64,000 nucleotides of DNA, taken from positions 137,167,895-137,231,894 of the forward strand of contig CM031595.1 of assembly GCA_018398815.1 (NCBI GenBank), given 5' to 3'. Below are positions 1 to 13,125 of this stretch, in pieces (the first letter of the stretch is position 1; every line of letters begins with the position of its first letter). The DNA comes from Conus ventricosus. Taxonomy: Eukaryota > Mollusca > Gastropoda > Neogastropoda > Conidae. The position numbers and the translations under genes were made by a program. The notes below the pieces were generated by a model. The model was given only the letters and a program-made list of their open reading frames with translations, had not been told where the DNA came from and ran no database searches.

Positions 1-3000
1 CTGAACGACGGATCTGCAACTTACCTCCACTCTTCCACAGGTTCACTTTCGTGTTTAGATTTGTCGGTTTGTGACCCCTCGCTGGTCCTGGACTATGAGT
101 GGTCTGTCCATGACGATCTGCACGGAAGTGACCATTTCCCTGTCCTTCTACAACCTGTAATAACTGAACACGTCTCTGTCTCTCAACATCTAAATTATAA
201 GAAAGCAAACTGGGATCTATTTGCAGCCACTATTTCTAAAGAATTCCAGGACACTGACTTTCTTCAGAGTCCGGACTCAGCAGAATTACTGACTAACACT
301 GTGATCAAGTGTGCTAAAGCTTGTATTCCAGTGTCTTCCGATAAACTTCAAATGCCAAAAACACCCTGGTTCGATTCAGAATGCCAACAAATTTCCAAAG
401 TTAGAAAAACGGGCTCAGCGTCAGGTATACCTACGACCTTCGGGTCCCAACGCTCGAGCCCATCAAAAACTCCGTGCCAAATCGAGACACACTTTTAAAA
501 TCAGTAAACGTCGTCCTGGAGAAGCTTCTGCTCCAGGCTGACATCGAAAACTTCAGAAAAAAGTGTGGAACATCATTAAGAAAATCAAAGGGACGAACAC
601 CTGTCCCACTGTGAACCATCTCAAGTTTTCTGACTCTTTAATAACAGACAAAAAAGCAGTTGCTAATATGCTGGCTTCAACCATTGAAAAGAATTCCTCC
701 TCTTCTAACAAATCAGCCACTTTTGTCAAAAACAAAGCCCTAAAAGAAAAATCACCCCGCAACTTTTGTCCGACAACATGAAGACTACAATCTTCCTTTC
801 ACGTTAAACGAGCTGAAATCTGCCTTACTTTCTTGCAGCGATTCCTCTCCAGGTATAGATGAAATCCATTATCAGCTGTTGAAACATCTTCCGCTAGAAG
901 GTCTGAACATACTGCTACAGGTCTACAACCATGTGTGGACTACAGGTTTTTTTCCACCCTCTTGGCGAAAAGCCCTCATTATTCCCATCCCCAAACCTGG
1001 AAAAGATCTTTCTAATCCTTCAAATTACCGTCCCATAGCTTTGACCAGCTGTGTTGTAAATTGATGGAAAAAATGGTCAATGCTAGGCTCATGTGGAAAC
1101 TTGAAACCGATGGCCTTTTGGCGAAAGAACAGTGTGGTTTCCGCAAACATCGGACTACCGTTGACCATTGATTCGTCTGGAATCTACACTTCGGAACGCC
1201 TTTCTGAATAAACAGCATGCAGTGGCAATTTTCTTTGACTTGGAGAAGGCCTACGATACCACCTGGAAGTCGGGGATACTTCATGATCTCCACGATCTGG
1301 GTTTTCGAGGTCATCTTCCGCTTTTTATTCAAAATTTTTTGGCAGAACGACAGTTTCAGGTCCGGTTGGCACCACTCTCTCTGATGTCCACGAGCAGGAG
1401 TTGGGTGTTCCACAGGGGAGCATACTATCTCCTGCCCTCTTTAGTATTAAGATCAACAACATTGTTCAATCAGTTCAGCAGGGTTCAGACTGCTCATTGT
1501 TTGTTGATGATTTTGCTGTCTACGCAACTGGAAGCCTGTACCCGAGTGTCCAGCGCAGGCTCCAGCTTTGCGTAGATAAAATCCATCGGTGGGCGGATGA
1601 AAACGGTTTCACCTTTTCTGCTACAAAAACCCAGTGTATTCACTTCCATAATTTCCGTCAGTTTTTTTCCAGATCCTGAACTTCAAGTAGGGAAATCTCC
1701 CATTCCAGCTGTTAAAGAGGCTAAATTTCTGGGAGTCATTTTTGACCAAAAACTTAACTTTCTCAGCCATATAAAAACCTCAAAACTGCTTGCCAGAAAG
1801 CACTGAATATTCTGCGGGTCGTAGCGCACACCGACTGGGGCGCTGATAAGAAAACTTTGTTGCACCTCTACAGAGCCCTGGTCCGTTCTAAACTGGACTA
1901 CGGTTGTGCTGTGTACGGCTCCGCAAGATCATCTTACCTCAAACTCTTGGACCCTATCCACCATCAAGGGCTTCGTCTCTGTCTTGGAGCGTTCCGCACC
2001 ACCCCTGTGTACAGCCTGTACGCAGAGGCGGCTGAACCTTCACTGTCCAACCGCAGGCTGAAGCTGTCTTTGAATTATTATATCCGACTGTTCTCAGAAC
2101 CGCAGAATCCTGCCTATGACTGTGTCTTTGACCCTCCATTCCAAAGTAAGTTTGAAAACAACCCTAAATGTATTCCGCCGTTTGGTCTTCGTATGCAGCC
2201 TCACGTGCGGAATGCAGGTCTAGACCTAGGTGTAGTATCTGATTTTTCCAAGTTTCCGGATCAACCACCATGGACCTTCTTCACACCAGAGATTCGTTTT
2301 GATCTTGCAGCTTTTCGTAAAGAGTCTACCAGCTCTCTTGCGTACAAGGCATTGTATGCTGAGCTCTGTTTGAAATTCCCCTCCTGTCAAAAAGTTTTTA
2401 CTGACGGTTCCAAGTCTGAAGATGGAGTGGCCTGTGCAGCCTATTGCCCTGGGGCTCCTTCTCAGATACTGTTGGAACATATTCATTCAGATGCTTCTGT
2501 CTATTCTGCTGAACTTACTGCTCTGGTTTTGGCTTTGAAGATAATCTCACATTCTTCAAAGGGACTTTCGGGTTTCTGTCGGATTCGCTGTCAGTTTTGG
2601 GAGGCCATAGCGGCCGCAACCTTCAGCATCCAAACTTTTACTTTTTTGGAACTTTTTAGTAATTTTGAAGGCGGACGGTTACAACATTACTCTTGCTTGG
2701 TTCCGGGTCATGTTGGCAACGCGGGAACAAAAATGGTTAAATCGTTTAGCCAAAAACGCCACAAGAAGAAACTGTCCAACACTTAATCCCCTGCGCAGAT
2801 GTGAAACCCAAAAATTAACGTTTAAATGTGAGGACCTCTGGCAGGAGGATTGGAACACACAGCGAATAACAACTCTTTCAGACCCGTCCAAACCCTTAAG
2901 GACTTCCTCCCATCTACGTCGGAAGGTCGTAAAGAAGAAAGGGTTTTCTGTACCGGCTGCACACCGGCCATTCGTATTTTACCCATTCTTACCTTTTAAG

Positions 3001-3399
3001 AGTGAAAAGCTCGTGGTGCATTCCATGTCATGCGCCACTCACAATGAAACATGTTCTTTTAGAGTGTGGGACTTGCACGATGTGAGAACACAAACATTTT
3101 ACAGCGGAGTCCATGAAGACCCCGTTCAGGGATGTCCCACCTGATGTGATCCTTGATTTTTTTGAGAGAGTTTAAACATTTTTCATCTGATTAAAAGATT
3201 TACGGAAGAAAGGTTTTAATGCAATTTCTGGGCGTTCAGACGATGTCATTTAATGAGATGTGTGAAAGGTTGTTTTTATTTTTTTATTTTTATTTTTTTT
3301 TTTTTGGACTGGTGAGTTGGTTTTAAACGTGGTGACAGCCCTGATGTGGCCCTTTGCGGTCGGCTGGGCTATAACAACATTATCTTATCTTATCTTATT
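1..3399 (+). mobile_element. I-group non-LTR retrotransposon, copy A (3' part, frameshifted)
   Basis: Begins inside the endonuclease domain ([10 protein letters not shown] near 118-150) and runs off the left edge. Reverse transcriptase blocks follow: NYRPIAL near 1022, FFDLEKAYD near 1230, a broken VPQGSILSP block near 1405, FVDDFAVYA near 1500. An RNase H domain begins at VFTDGSKSEDG (about 2395), and a C-terminal cysteine block ending ECGTC lies near 3064. Ends with a 3' UTR and a (TATCT)n tail at 3381-3399. EN-RT-RNase H order is typical of the I group. It is interrupted by several frameshifts, so it is non-functional as read. A shorter relative lies at 32791-34760. Confidence 0.9.
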
Positions 3400-3949
3400 T
3401 TGTAGCTTCTTAAAAGTTGGATATATATAAAAAGTCGTTCTCGTGGTTACTGTGCGCGCGTGCGGGCCCGCGCGCTCATACATGTGTGTGTGTGTGTGCG
3501 TGTGGTGTGTGTGTGTGTGTGTGGTGTGTGTTCATTCAGTAGTTTTATTTAACGTCTTTTCATCGCAAGATGATCTTAGACCTTTAAACTGCAATTACAT
3601 TCCATTGTACTACCCGCCCTTCCCCCACCCCCCACCCCCCAAAAACAACAAACAACAACAAAAAAACCACTATTTAACACACATATCTCAAGTGGCTTTT
3701 TTCACAATAGTTTTGCAACTGGGGACGAGCAATAACCAAAGCAATATCAAAAAGCAAGGGGTTATTTACCACACTATCACATGTCAGAATTATTTAAAAA
3801 AAATATTCTTCTCCTTATAAGCGGGTTAGTATAAGGCATTTCAAAAAAAGATGACAAATTGAGATTTTCTCCTGACATATACACGCTAAAACCTCGTGAA
3901 TATTTTGTTTCCATGTATTTAACCGTAATTTATGAATTTAAAATCTGGC
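3400..3949. other. LINE 3' flank with TG microsatellite
   Basis: TG array about 3483-3530 and a C-rich/AAC-rich piece near 3605-3665. No gene seen. Confidence 0.7.
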
Positions 3950-6900
3950 TAATACCTTGGACATGATGGCAGGACGAATAAATTCTCATTAAGATGTTTT
4001 TTCCGCAAATTCTTTTCCAATCGCGGGATCAATTCATGCGGAAAAATTTTAAGACTTTTTTGAAGGGTGTTTCAAAAATTGACAAGCTCCCTTTTTTTGG
4101 GCCAATTGTCTGCAAATTTTCTTTCCCCTTTTTAAAACCCAAACAATTTTGAAGGAACCCACCCAAAAATCAACTGCTATAAACCTCGGGAAAGTAAACA
4201 ATGTAATAAAAGTTTAATTTCAAAAAGAATATCAGTTTAAATTTTAGATTTTCCAGTGCTTTAATGATTGTAAAACCTGATTTTGAAATCAACACAAAAT
4301 AGCACACATACAATGATACTGGCGTGTCAAAATAAGATAAATTTCAGAGCTTTCATAATTGCATATAGCTCGATGTAAAAATTTGAAAATTCTCGCCTAG
4401 ATAGAAGACTTTTGCACATTTAAGGATGGTATAGTGAATCCACACCACTGTCAGATGTTTCCATTATTGAACCATCTGTAAATATTTTTAAATGATTTGG
4501 ATAAGTCTTTTCGAGATGTTCTCGAACTTCATTTACTAGAATATTTACATTGTCATCTTTCTTCAAGTAGTATATTATCATCAATTTTGCGTTGAGATGC
4601 TCCCATGGGGGCATTTGAGGAAAAATGGGAACCTCCAAATTGCATCAATATCAATCCCACATTCTGACATAAGCTCACAAGGGGAAATTCTAATTGGCTC
4701 TATGTATGATATATTTTTTATCTTTTGGGGTTTTCCCTTTTGGGAAATCCATAAGATTTAAACCAGTAGCAGAGTTTTTTACAGATAGGCCTTTTACAAC
4801 GTATTTGGAACACTCCAACGTTCGTTGTTCATTAAGAGGTAAAATGTTTGTCTCCTTATAGCATTTCATTGTGTTTGTGTGCACTGGAAAACCCCAAAGC
4901 TAATTTAAGGGCTTTACATCTAAGCTTTGCAGTTTCTTTAAAAAAAGTTAAAATGCAGAGAAGTATACTTCCTGTCCATATATTAATTTTGATCGACTAA
5001 CGATGTATATAAATGAAAAAAGTGCGGTACAGTCTTGACCCCATGGGTTGACAACATATAATTTGAGCAAATTTAATCTTTCCTAGTTTTAAATCTATCC
5101 ATTTTCAATATGCTTTTTCCAGCTCAGTTTCGGTGTTAAAAACATCCTAAGAATTTGACGTTTGCTTATTTTGTAGAACATTGTCGTCAAGAATAAGGTG
5201 GGCAGAGCTTTGGTTTTCGCCATTATTAAAAAGCTTTAAAAACCAGTTTTCTCACCAGATAATTCAAGTCCTTTCTCTTTCATGTAAGCAGAAAATCTGT
5301 CCAATTCTCCTTGAACATTGTCTGTAAAAATTTTAAACTGCCCTTTTATTCGAGTGCTTCCTTAATGAAGTATTAATCCAAATGGCAATATCATCGCATA
5401 CTGCACTACTTTGTGGATTTTGATAATGCCTTTTGGGAGACATGTAAAAGGGATCGTAAATAATAAAGGTGCAATAACAGATCCCTGAGGAATCCCCATA
5501 TCTATTTTCCCCTGAATGATGAATATATTTTTCCAATTCGTGTACATATATTTCACCTTCTAGAAAGATTTTTATATAATCATACATATTCCCAAATAAC
5601 CAATTTTTTTTCAGTTTATACAATATCAAAGCAGCCAAACACGGTCATATGCTTTCTTTTACATCAAAGAATGTAGCTAATGTACTTTTTTCTGGGGTGA
5701 AAATTGCTTTTTTATATGAGAAGTTAGTTTTACTAAATGATCAGTTGTGCAACGCCCTTTTTCTGAATCCAGCTTGCTGGACTGGAATAATGTCATTTTT
5801 TTCACAATAATAAAAATAAACGTTTTTGTACAACTTTTCAAGAATTTTTACCAACATGAGAGTTAAAACAATGGGTCTGTAGCTATTTACGATGTTCTTT
5901 TTTTAAACCTTCTTTTGGTACGAACTACCACTGAACTTTTCCAGATTGTAGGAATAGTCCCGTACGTCCAACATTTTTGGAACAACGAATGTAGTAAAAA
6001 TTTCCACGAAGAAGTAAGTGACGAAGAAGCTCGTAAGAAATACCATCTAGGCCCACTGCTGAATCATAAGATGAAATGGATTCTATCGCTTCAAGAAGTT
6101 CTGATGATTGTAATGGAGAATTTAAGTAGTTATTATTGTCGGGAAATGGAACTCTTATATTGTTCTTTTTGTTCCTCTTTTTGTCTCTGGTACTTGATTT
6201 CTGCTGGAAGATTTACAGCTCGACTATTTTCCGAAAAGAAATGGGGGAAAAACTTTCCCCCTTATCCTTGTGCTTGGAAATTCTTTTGTTAATTTTACAG
6301 GGGAAGCTTGTGTTTTTTAACAATTTTTCATTTGTTTTACTTTTTTTCCAAACTTTAAACATATCCTTTGATTCTTTTACTTCGGTCTCACAAAATTCTG
6401 CCCATATTTCTTTTTTTGCTTGAGCAATAATTTTATTACATTTGTTCTTTTCTTGCTTCATAAAGACAAAAATTTTTCTTCTTGTCTTTTTCGTAACCAA
6501 GCCTTGTAACTTATTCGCTTTGATTAACAGCTGTCTACATTCTTCCGTTTCCACCAACATTACCCATAATTTACCAATCTTTTTAAATTTACATTTTGGG
6601 GTAAATGCTCGGCTGCTAACAGTATGACTTTGCTGAAATTAGAATAAAATAAAATTAACATCATCATTCTCAATAAATATTGTGTATACGATGCAAGAAA
6701 AATCTGGTAGGCATCCCAGTTGGCAAGTTTAAAAATTAAACTTTGAATTTTGTCTTCGATGTCTGTTACATCATTATTATGTCATCATTAAGATAAAAGT
6801 AATGGGAGGTTTATCACTTCCCAAACAATCTTCTCCCTATAGACCAATTACTGTTTACTGCAATGCTGGTGAAACTAAGGAAAATCTATCGCGCTAGGTT

Positions 6901-7482
6901 TGTGAGTTGAAACATCTGGAATTCTGTGATTCGACCATCATTTAATAAAACTAAAGAGGAATCAATAATATTTTCAACGAATCTGTTGGATGAAACTTCA
7001 GAACACTCGAATCCCAAAATGGTGCATGAGCATTAAAGTCGCCAACAATGATCCATTTCTTACTTGTAAAATTTGTATTCTTCATCCAGTCGTGTTATCT
7101 TCTTGGGTCCATTAGGATAATATCAAAAAGTATATTGTAAACTGAGTCTTTGTTCACTTTGATTACGCACCTGTAGCAAATACACCTTCATTTCCTGCGG
7201 CACCGGGAAAAGGAACGATCCTAGTAATTCCAGGTCCCGTCGATGTATAGCGGCAGTCTGGACTTTTTTGTTTGATTCACTGACTGTGTAAAGTGGAGGG
7301 TAGAAATAATTCTCCAAATTAGGTAGTCTGTGCTTTTCCACATTTAGAGACTGAAGTGCTAGCACAGAGTGGGTTTCCCTCCAGAACAGATTTTTAAAAG
7401 TAAAAATTACGGGAAGTGATCTGGCATTCCATTGAAATATTTTGAAACAATCGTTTTGCTTAGCTTTCATGGCAGATTGCAA
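3950..7482 (-). mobile_element. Older I-group LINE on the minus strand, multiply frameshifted
   Basis: Read on the minus strand. Endonuclease start FKIFQWNARSL near 7440, then WIIVGDFNAHAPFWDS (about 7055-7008), then IIDSSLVLLNDGRIT near 6950. A lysine-rich EN-RT linker spans 6560-6213. RT blocks: QQAGFRKR near 5780, ATFFDVKES near 5680, MGIPQGSVIAPLLF near 5495, a broken YADD near 5395. RNase H: IFTDGSI near 4480 and ELYAIMKALKFIL near 4370-4330. The order EN-RT-RNase H marks the I group, but it differs clearly from copies A and B. Many indels; the 3' boundary near 3950 is approximate. Confidence 0.82.
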
Positions 7483-7978
7483 GTTGTAACATAACTGCTG
7501 TTATGCAAATTAATAGGCTTTCACGGCACATTCTCCACCAAAAAAGATTGACTGAAAATTTTAGAGTGACCTATTACAGTAGTAATAAATACAAATAGCC
7601 CACTTTGGGAACATCTTTTTTCTTAACAAATAAACTTACATTCAAAGAAAACACGAAAGAACAATGTTATATAAAACATAAACCAAAGTCTGAATAGCGC
7701 ACTACTAAGTAAAACTGACTATGAGAAAGATGAAGGTTATGAACACTCGTTATTCAGGGAACTTGTATGTCTCCAAAGTGCAGATCTGACCTCAATTAAC
7801 ACTTGCAATGGTGAATGTGGTGTGCCTTCACAAAACAGAATTAACCAGTAAAATCTAACACACAAGCCAACATAATGTACACATTTCACACAGCATACAC
7901 ATAGCCACACACAAAGACATGCCCCGCACCCCACCCTCACACACCCACGTTCTCATCAGTGCATAACACACACACACA

Positions 7979-8009
<31 letters not shown>

Positions 8010-8101
8010 CAACACCACACACACACACACACACACACACGTACGCGCACGCGCACACAAAACACACACCACGCAACCTACACACACACACACACCACAC
8101 A

Positions 8102-8140
<39 letters not shown>

Positions 8141-8169
8141 ACACACATTCACATATTAACTACAGCTCG
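7483..8169. repeat. Spacer with long CA microsatellite
   Basis: CA array about 7965-8148, broken by GTACGCGCACGCGC and other short pieces. The rest is AT-rich with no gene recognised. Confidence 0.8.
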
Positions 8170-8830
8170 AATATACATTGTCAAGGCAGACACCAGTGGG
8201 GGGACCAAAAACCCCTCCAGTCAAAGAACCCATTATGCGGCTGACTGTACGATTTGGAAACGTCCGCTTGGGCTGACTCCAGAAAAAACCGTGAAGATGT
8301 CTGCCCAGGTTTCTAGCCAGCACTGACGCTCCTCGTTGGTTGGGGTGAACTGATCCCGGAGACCTCTCGGCTGCAGTTCTCGTGGCTGATGAAAGAGATG
8401 TTTTTTTCCCCCACCAGCTCGGCAACACCAAGGCGTTATAAAGGTCTCTTTTTGCATCAGGGAAGGATCTTTGACTGGCGAAATTTTGCTAATACAACTT
8501 TTACTTTCTGATGCTCAGACTGTAACTTGCGCACTGCAGCAACAAAAGCTTCACTGGCAGCCTGAGGGGTCTTGTTTCTCAGGGTGTTGATGCCACAGTG
8601 CAAAACGACAGCATCGAGTTCTTGGTAAGCGTTTATAAACAGTCTAGCAGCTCTTCAAAATCATCCATGGACAGGCATTTACGTTTGATGACACGAAGTC
8701 CATAGGAAAGACCAAGCCTACGGCCTGCACCCCATTCAGTACAGAATCGTGCAGGATGGCAATACCAGGAAGAAACTTTCTGTCTTAGGTACTTTCAGAC
8801 TTTGATCCAGCATTTCGAACTTCAGTAATG
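8170..8830 (-). pseudogene. SGNH-hydrolase-like relic, probably from a LINE ORF1
   Basis: On the minus strand: ILHDSVLNGV near 8750, MDDFEELLDCL near 8670, then in another frame LDAVVLHCGINTLRNKTP (about 8620-8570) and QSEHQKVKVVLAKF. Further on, SVHPNQRGASVLARNLGRHL lies at about 8350-8295. The HD-S, HCGIN and D/S-xHPN blocks match SGNH esterase-type domains. Such domains occur in the ORF1 proteins of some LINEs (CR1-type) in invertebrates. At least two frameshifts. No host gene context is visible, so the transposon origin is inferred. Confidence 0.6.
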
Positions 8831-9470
8831 ATTTTTTTTCTTTTTTTGAGAGGATGACGCCGACGGCATTACGTCATCGGAAGTATTCGCATCAGAAACC
8901 GCGTTCTTTTCCCTCACCGCAGGGAAGTGGATGGTTTTTGGGTTCTTTGTCTCCTTCTGTCCTCTATTTTTCGGCATTTCAGGAAATCTTTAAATTTAAT
9001 GGAAGGGTGTGTGGGGTGTGTGTTTGTGTGTGTGTGGTTGTGTGTGTTTTTGCGCGCGCGCGCGTGCGTGCGTGCATTCGTGCGGCATTCGGGGTGTGTG
9101 TGTGTGTGTGTGTTTACCTGTCATCTCTGCTCTACTTTTTTGGCCATGTCGCTTTTTCTTTCGTCTTGTTCTCTATATCCAGACTTCTCTAGAATCTTTA
9201 GTTGCGTACCCTCTTCCTTTGGACGCAGGGAAAAAAAACGTAAGGAAAGAAACGAATGGTGAGTGAACCAATATTCTATGCATGGCTACGTTAATGTATA
9301 ACGCGCTAATCACAATTCAAACACCGGAAGGGCGAGAGGGCGGGATGGGTGGGAAACATAGACAAGTGAGCCAGTAAAAGATGGTATGACTGATTTCATT
9401 TATTACAAGTTAATCACGGGTTTGGGAAAAGGGGGGGGGGGGGGGAGGGGAGGGGGGGGGGGGGGGGGGT

Positions 9471-9508
<38 letters not shown>

Positions 9509-10269
9509 CTCAGAAAAGGAACGCAGTTAGTGTAGCACGACTGTCTTTGATCATGAATGAAATATTTGGGTTTTTTCTGCTGTTTGCGTGGGTTTTTGTC
9601 ACTGCGCGTTCTTTACCCGGATTTCTCATGTTTTATATAACAAGAAAAATAATGGGAAAACAAAAGGGAAGGAAGGAAGGGAAAGGGAAAAAAGAAAGAA
9701 CGGACGAAAGAAAGGGAACGAAAGACAGAAAGAAACAAAGAAAGAAAGAAAGAAAAAAAAAAGAAAGAAAGAAAAATAGAAAAAACAACCAAAGAAAAAA
9801 GCAAAAGAAAGAAAGAACGAACCAAAGATAAAAAAAAAACAAGAGAAACAAAGAATGAAAGAACAAAAGAAAGAAAGACAGAAAAGAAAGAAAGAAATAA
9901 AGAGAAAGAGAGAAAAGAGAGAAAGGAAAAAAGTAAGGAAAAAAGACAGAAAGAACGCAAAGGAAATGAAAAGGGTTACACTAATTACAACTTGACTGTC
10001 TTTATTATGCATTGCACATCTATCAAAGGTTGGATATAAACTGGAAAGGAAAAGGTCGTTTATGATCACGAGGAAGGACAAAAAAAAAAAAAAAAAAAAG
10101 AGAGACAAAAGAAAGGCGAGTGCTACTTAGTGTTGATCACATCGTCACGTGTCGATCAAAACGACATGTTTCACGCCTGTCAGAAAACCTCTGTTCTGTT
10201 CCCTTGTCACCCCCCCCCCCCCCCCTCCTCTCCTCCCTCCTCTTCTCTTTTATGCTCCCATCGTCTTTA

Positions 10270-10337
<68 letters not shown>

Positions 10338-10373
10338 TGTGTGTGTGTGTGTGTGCGTGCGTGCGCGCGGCGC

Positions 10374-10433
<60 letters not shown>

Positions 10434-10442
10434 TGATGGAAG

Positions 10443-10512
<70 letters not shown>

Positions 10513-10847
10513 GTTCACTTGCCCTGTTCTTCTTGTTTTATTCAAGTAAACAAAACCAATACTTAATCAACCTAACAAACACCAAAACCGGGTCGACACC
10601 TTGTTGCAGTGTTCACAGCAACTGGCGCAGATAATCATCTTCCCTGGGAGGAGATGGATATGTCTTTAGATGACAAACATGAAAATGCTTTTAACTATTA
10701 ACTGTGTGGAATTTAAGTCAACAATGAAGTTGACACGTTTCGTGGGAAAGATGCCACATTTGCCTGTTTCCCTTCTCTTGACTTGATCGCACCTCTCCTT
10801 CGTCACCCCGTTCACTTTGTCTTTGTCTGTCTGTCTGTCTGTCTCCT

Positions 10848-10909
<62 letters not shown>

Positions 10910-10939
10910 CTCTCAGTGTGGGTGTGCATGTGTGTATGG

Positions 10940-11006
<67 letters not shown>

Positions 11007-11545
11007 CTTTTATGATCGAATATCAGACAGAAAGGTACTTAATCACATGTTCAAATCCATAAACATAATTTGACAAGATTTAAGTTCAGGATAGGTTAAA
11101 ACAATCCTAAGAAGTGAGTTCAATGTAACGAATGTTCAAATGACAATATTTCACCATGTCCTAGAAGTGAATGTAAAAACATAGAACATTGTTTTTTCTT
11201 TGTATCTCTCAGGCAAAACTGACGTAAAAACTGCTGTGTATTATATTCATGTTTGTACCATCAAAACAGTACAAGCGGTTGTATATTATCTAATAATTAT
11301 GAAAACGTTGTATAGAAGGATATTGAATACGTAGCTGAAGCTACATTTGTAGGGTAAAAAAGAAATGGAACAAAGCACCGTTTAATTTCACGATGATCCT
11401 TGCTGTAAATTAATAAATAAATAAATGAATGAATAGATAAATAAATAAATAAATAAGTAAATAAATAAATAAATAAGTAAATAAAGAGAAAAATTAAATG
11501 AATAGAAAAATTGGTACCGAAAAAATTTTTTTTAATGTGTCAGTA

Positions 11546-11635
<90 letters not shown>

Positions 11636-11639
11636 CACA

Positions 11640-11693
<54 letters not shown>

Positions 11694-12995
11694 ATACTTC
11701 CCCTCATAATTCCACTATTGTTTGTCTGAAACACTGACATGTTCAGCTAAGTAACCACGTCTTCCTCCTCTAAAGTTTTGTATGTAATCACCTTCGTAAT
11801 TGTTGCCCTCACAAGTCTTACCTGTTGCGGCTTTTGTAACCAGCTCATCAAACTGCCCACTCAAATCACATGAGCAGTTTACATGATTGAATTATCCAAT
11901 CCAACGGCTGTGTAATGTCCTATGTTTCCGTCTGGTTTTGTTGCTGTTGGGGACTAGTACTACAAAGTCTTCCGGAAGTTCCGTTGAGTGATCTCAGATA
12001 AAGGCTCAAGCAGCAATGAAGTTGGTTTTCCTCCCCCCCCCCCCCCTTCCCCCCCCCCCTCCCTATTTTGTTTTGTTTTGTTTTGTTTTTGTTTTGTTCG
12101 TTCGGTTGGACGTTTAGTTGTTGTTGTTTTTCGTGCGGGGGGGGGGGGGGGGGAGGGGTTGTTTTGTTTTTGACTGCTACATCTTCGTATTTGCCGTTTT
12201 CTTGTTTTCTTTTGGTTTTGCGGATTTATTTGTTCCTCTATTTTCACCTCCGTTTGAAGTCAGTGTTCACAGTTCACTATCATATCCGCGTTTCTTTTCT
12301 CTATCTTTCTTTCTCGATGAGTGTTGATAAAGGAAGCTTCAAGTACATGATGGTTAGACGTTAACTGCTTTTTATTTTTGTTATTTTTTTCAGTCTTCTG
12401 ATTTAACTCAATCTAGAAAATGTCTCTATCTGTAGAATTATTTTTTGATGAGCACACATGAAGAAAAAGGTTCCAATGATTAACATTGATAATATAAATA
12501 AACGTATTTGTCGTTCTTTGTCCTATTTTACGTTGTCTGTTTTCTTATATACCTCGACATTACACTACCTTTTCCCATTTCTTTTTCACTTTGTTTTGGC
12601 CTTTTCCTACACGTCTCTCTCTTCCTCCGTTCTCCAATCTTCCTTCTCTATTTCCCTGCCCCTCTTCTTCCTTCTGGCGGCTTCTTCTACTCTCTTCTTC
12701 CCATCCGCTGCTTTTCACACAAATGCGTTCTTTCCTACGAAGTCAAACCTTTTTCTGTATATAGATTGGGTTTTTTTTTTTCTTCTAATGTTTTCAAACC
12801 TTTCCAACATTTTCAATCCCTTTTTTTTTAAGTCATTGATTACTTTTTAAAAAAAAGTTTGATGGAAGAAATAGGAAAGATCGCCATTTTGGTTACACTT
12901 GCACACTGTAATTAGTACGCTTGCACACTATGTAAGTAGTTAACGACACTTTTTGTTACCTGTCAGTATACATGATCACGACTATGAATGTGACC

Positions 12996-13069
12996 GCACA
13001 CACACACACACAACACACACACACACCAACACACACACACACACTTCACACACACACACAAACACACAA

Positions 13070-13124
<55 letters not shown>
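12996..13124. repeat. Head-to-head (CA)n then (TG)n
   Basis: CA-rich array 12996-13070 meets a pure TG array 13073-13124 at ACACGTGT, so the two sides can pair into a long hairpin. Confidence 0.9.

Positions 13125-13125
<1 letters not shown>

Noticed and set aside
9626..10108. 160-codon Phe/Ser/Leu-rich minus-strand ORF
   Set aside because: It is the complement of a GAAA-rich purine tract; it resembles membrane segments only by composition.
12458..12850. 130-codon hydrophobic ORF resembling a membrane protein
   Set aside because: T-rich low-complexity DNA gives Phe/Leu/Ser in every frame; no motif seen.
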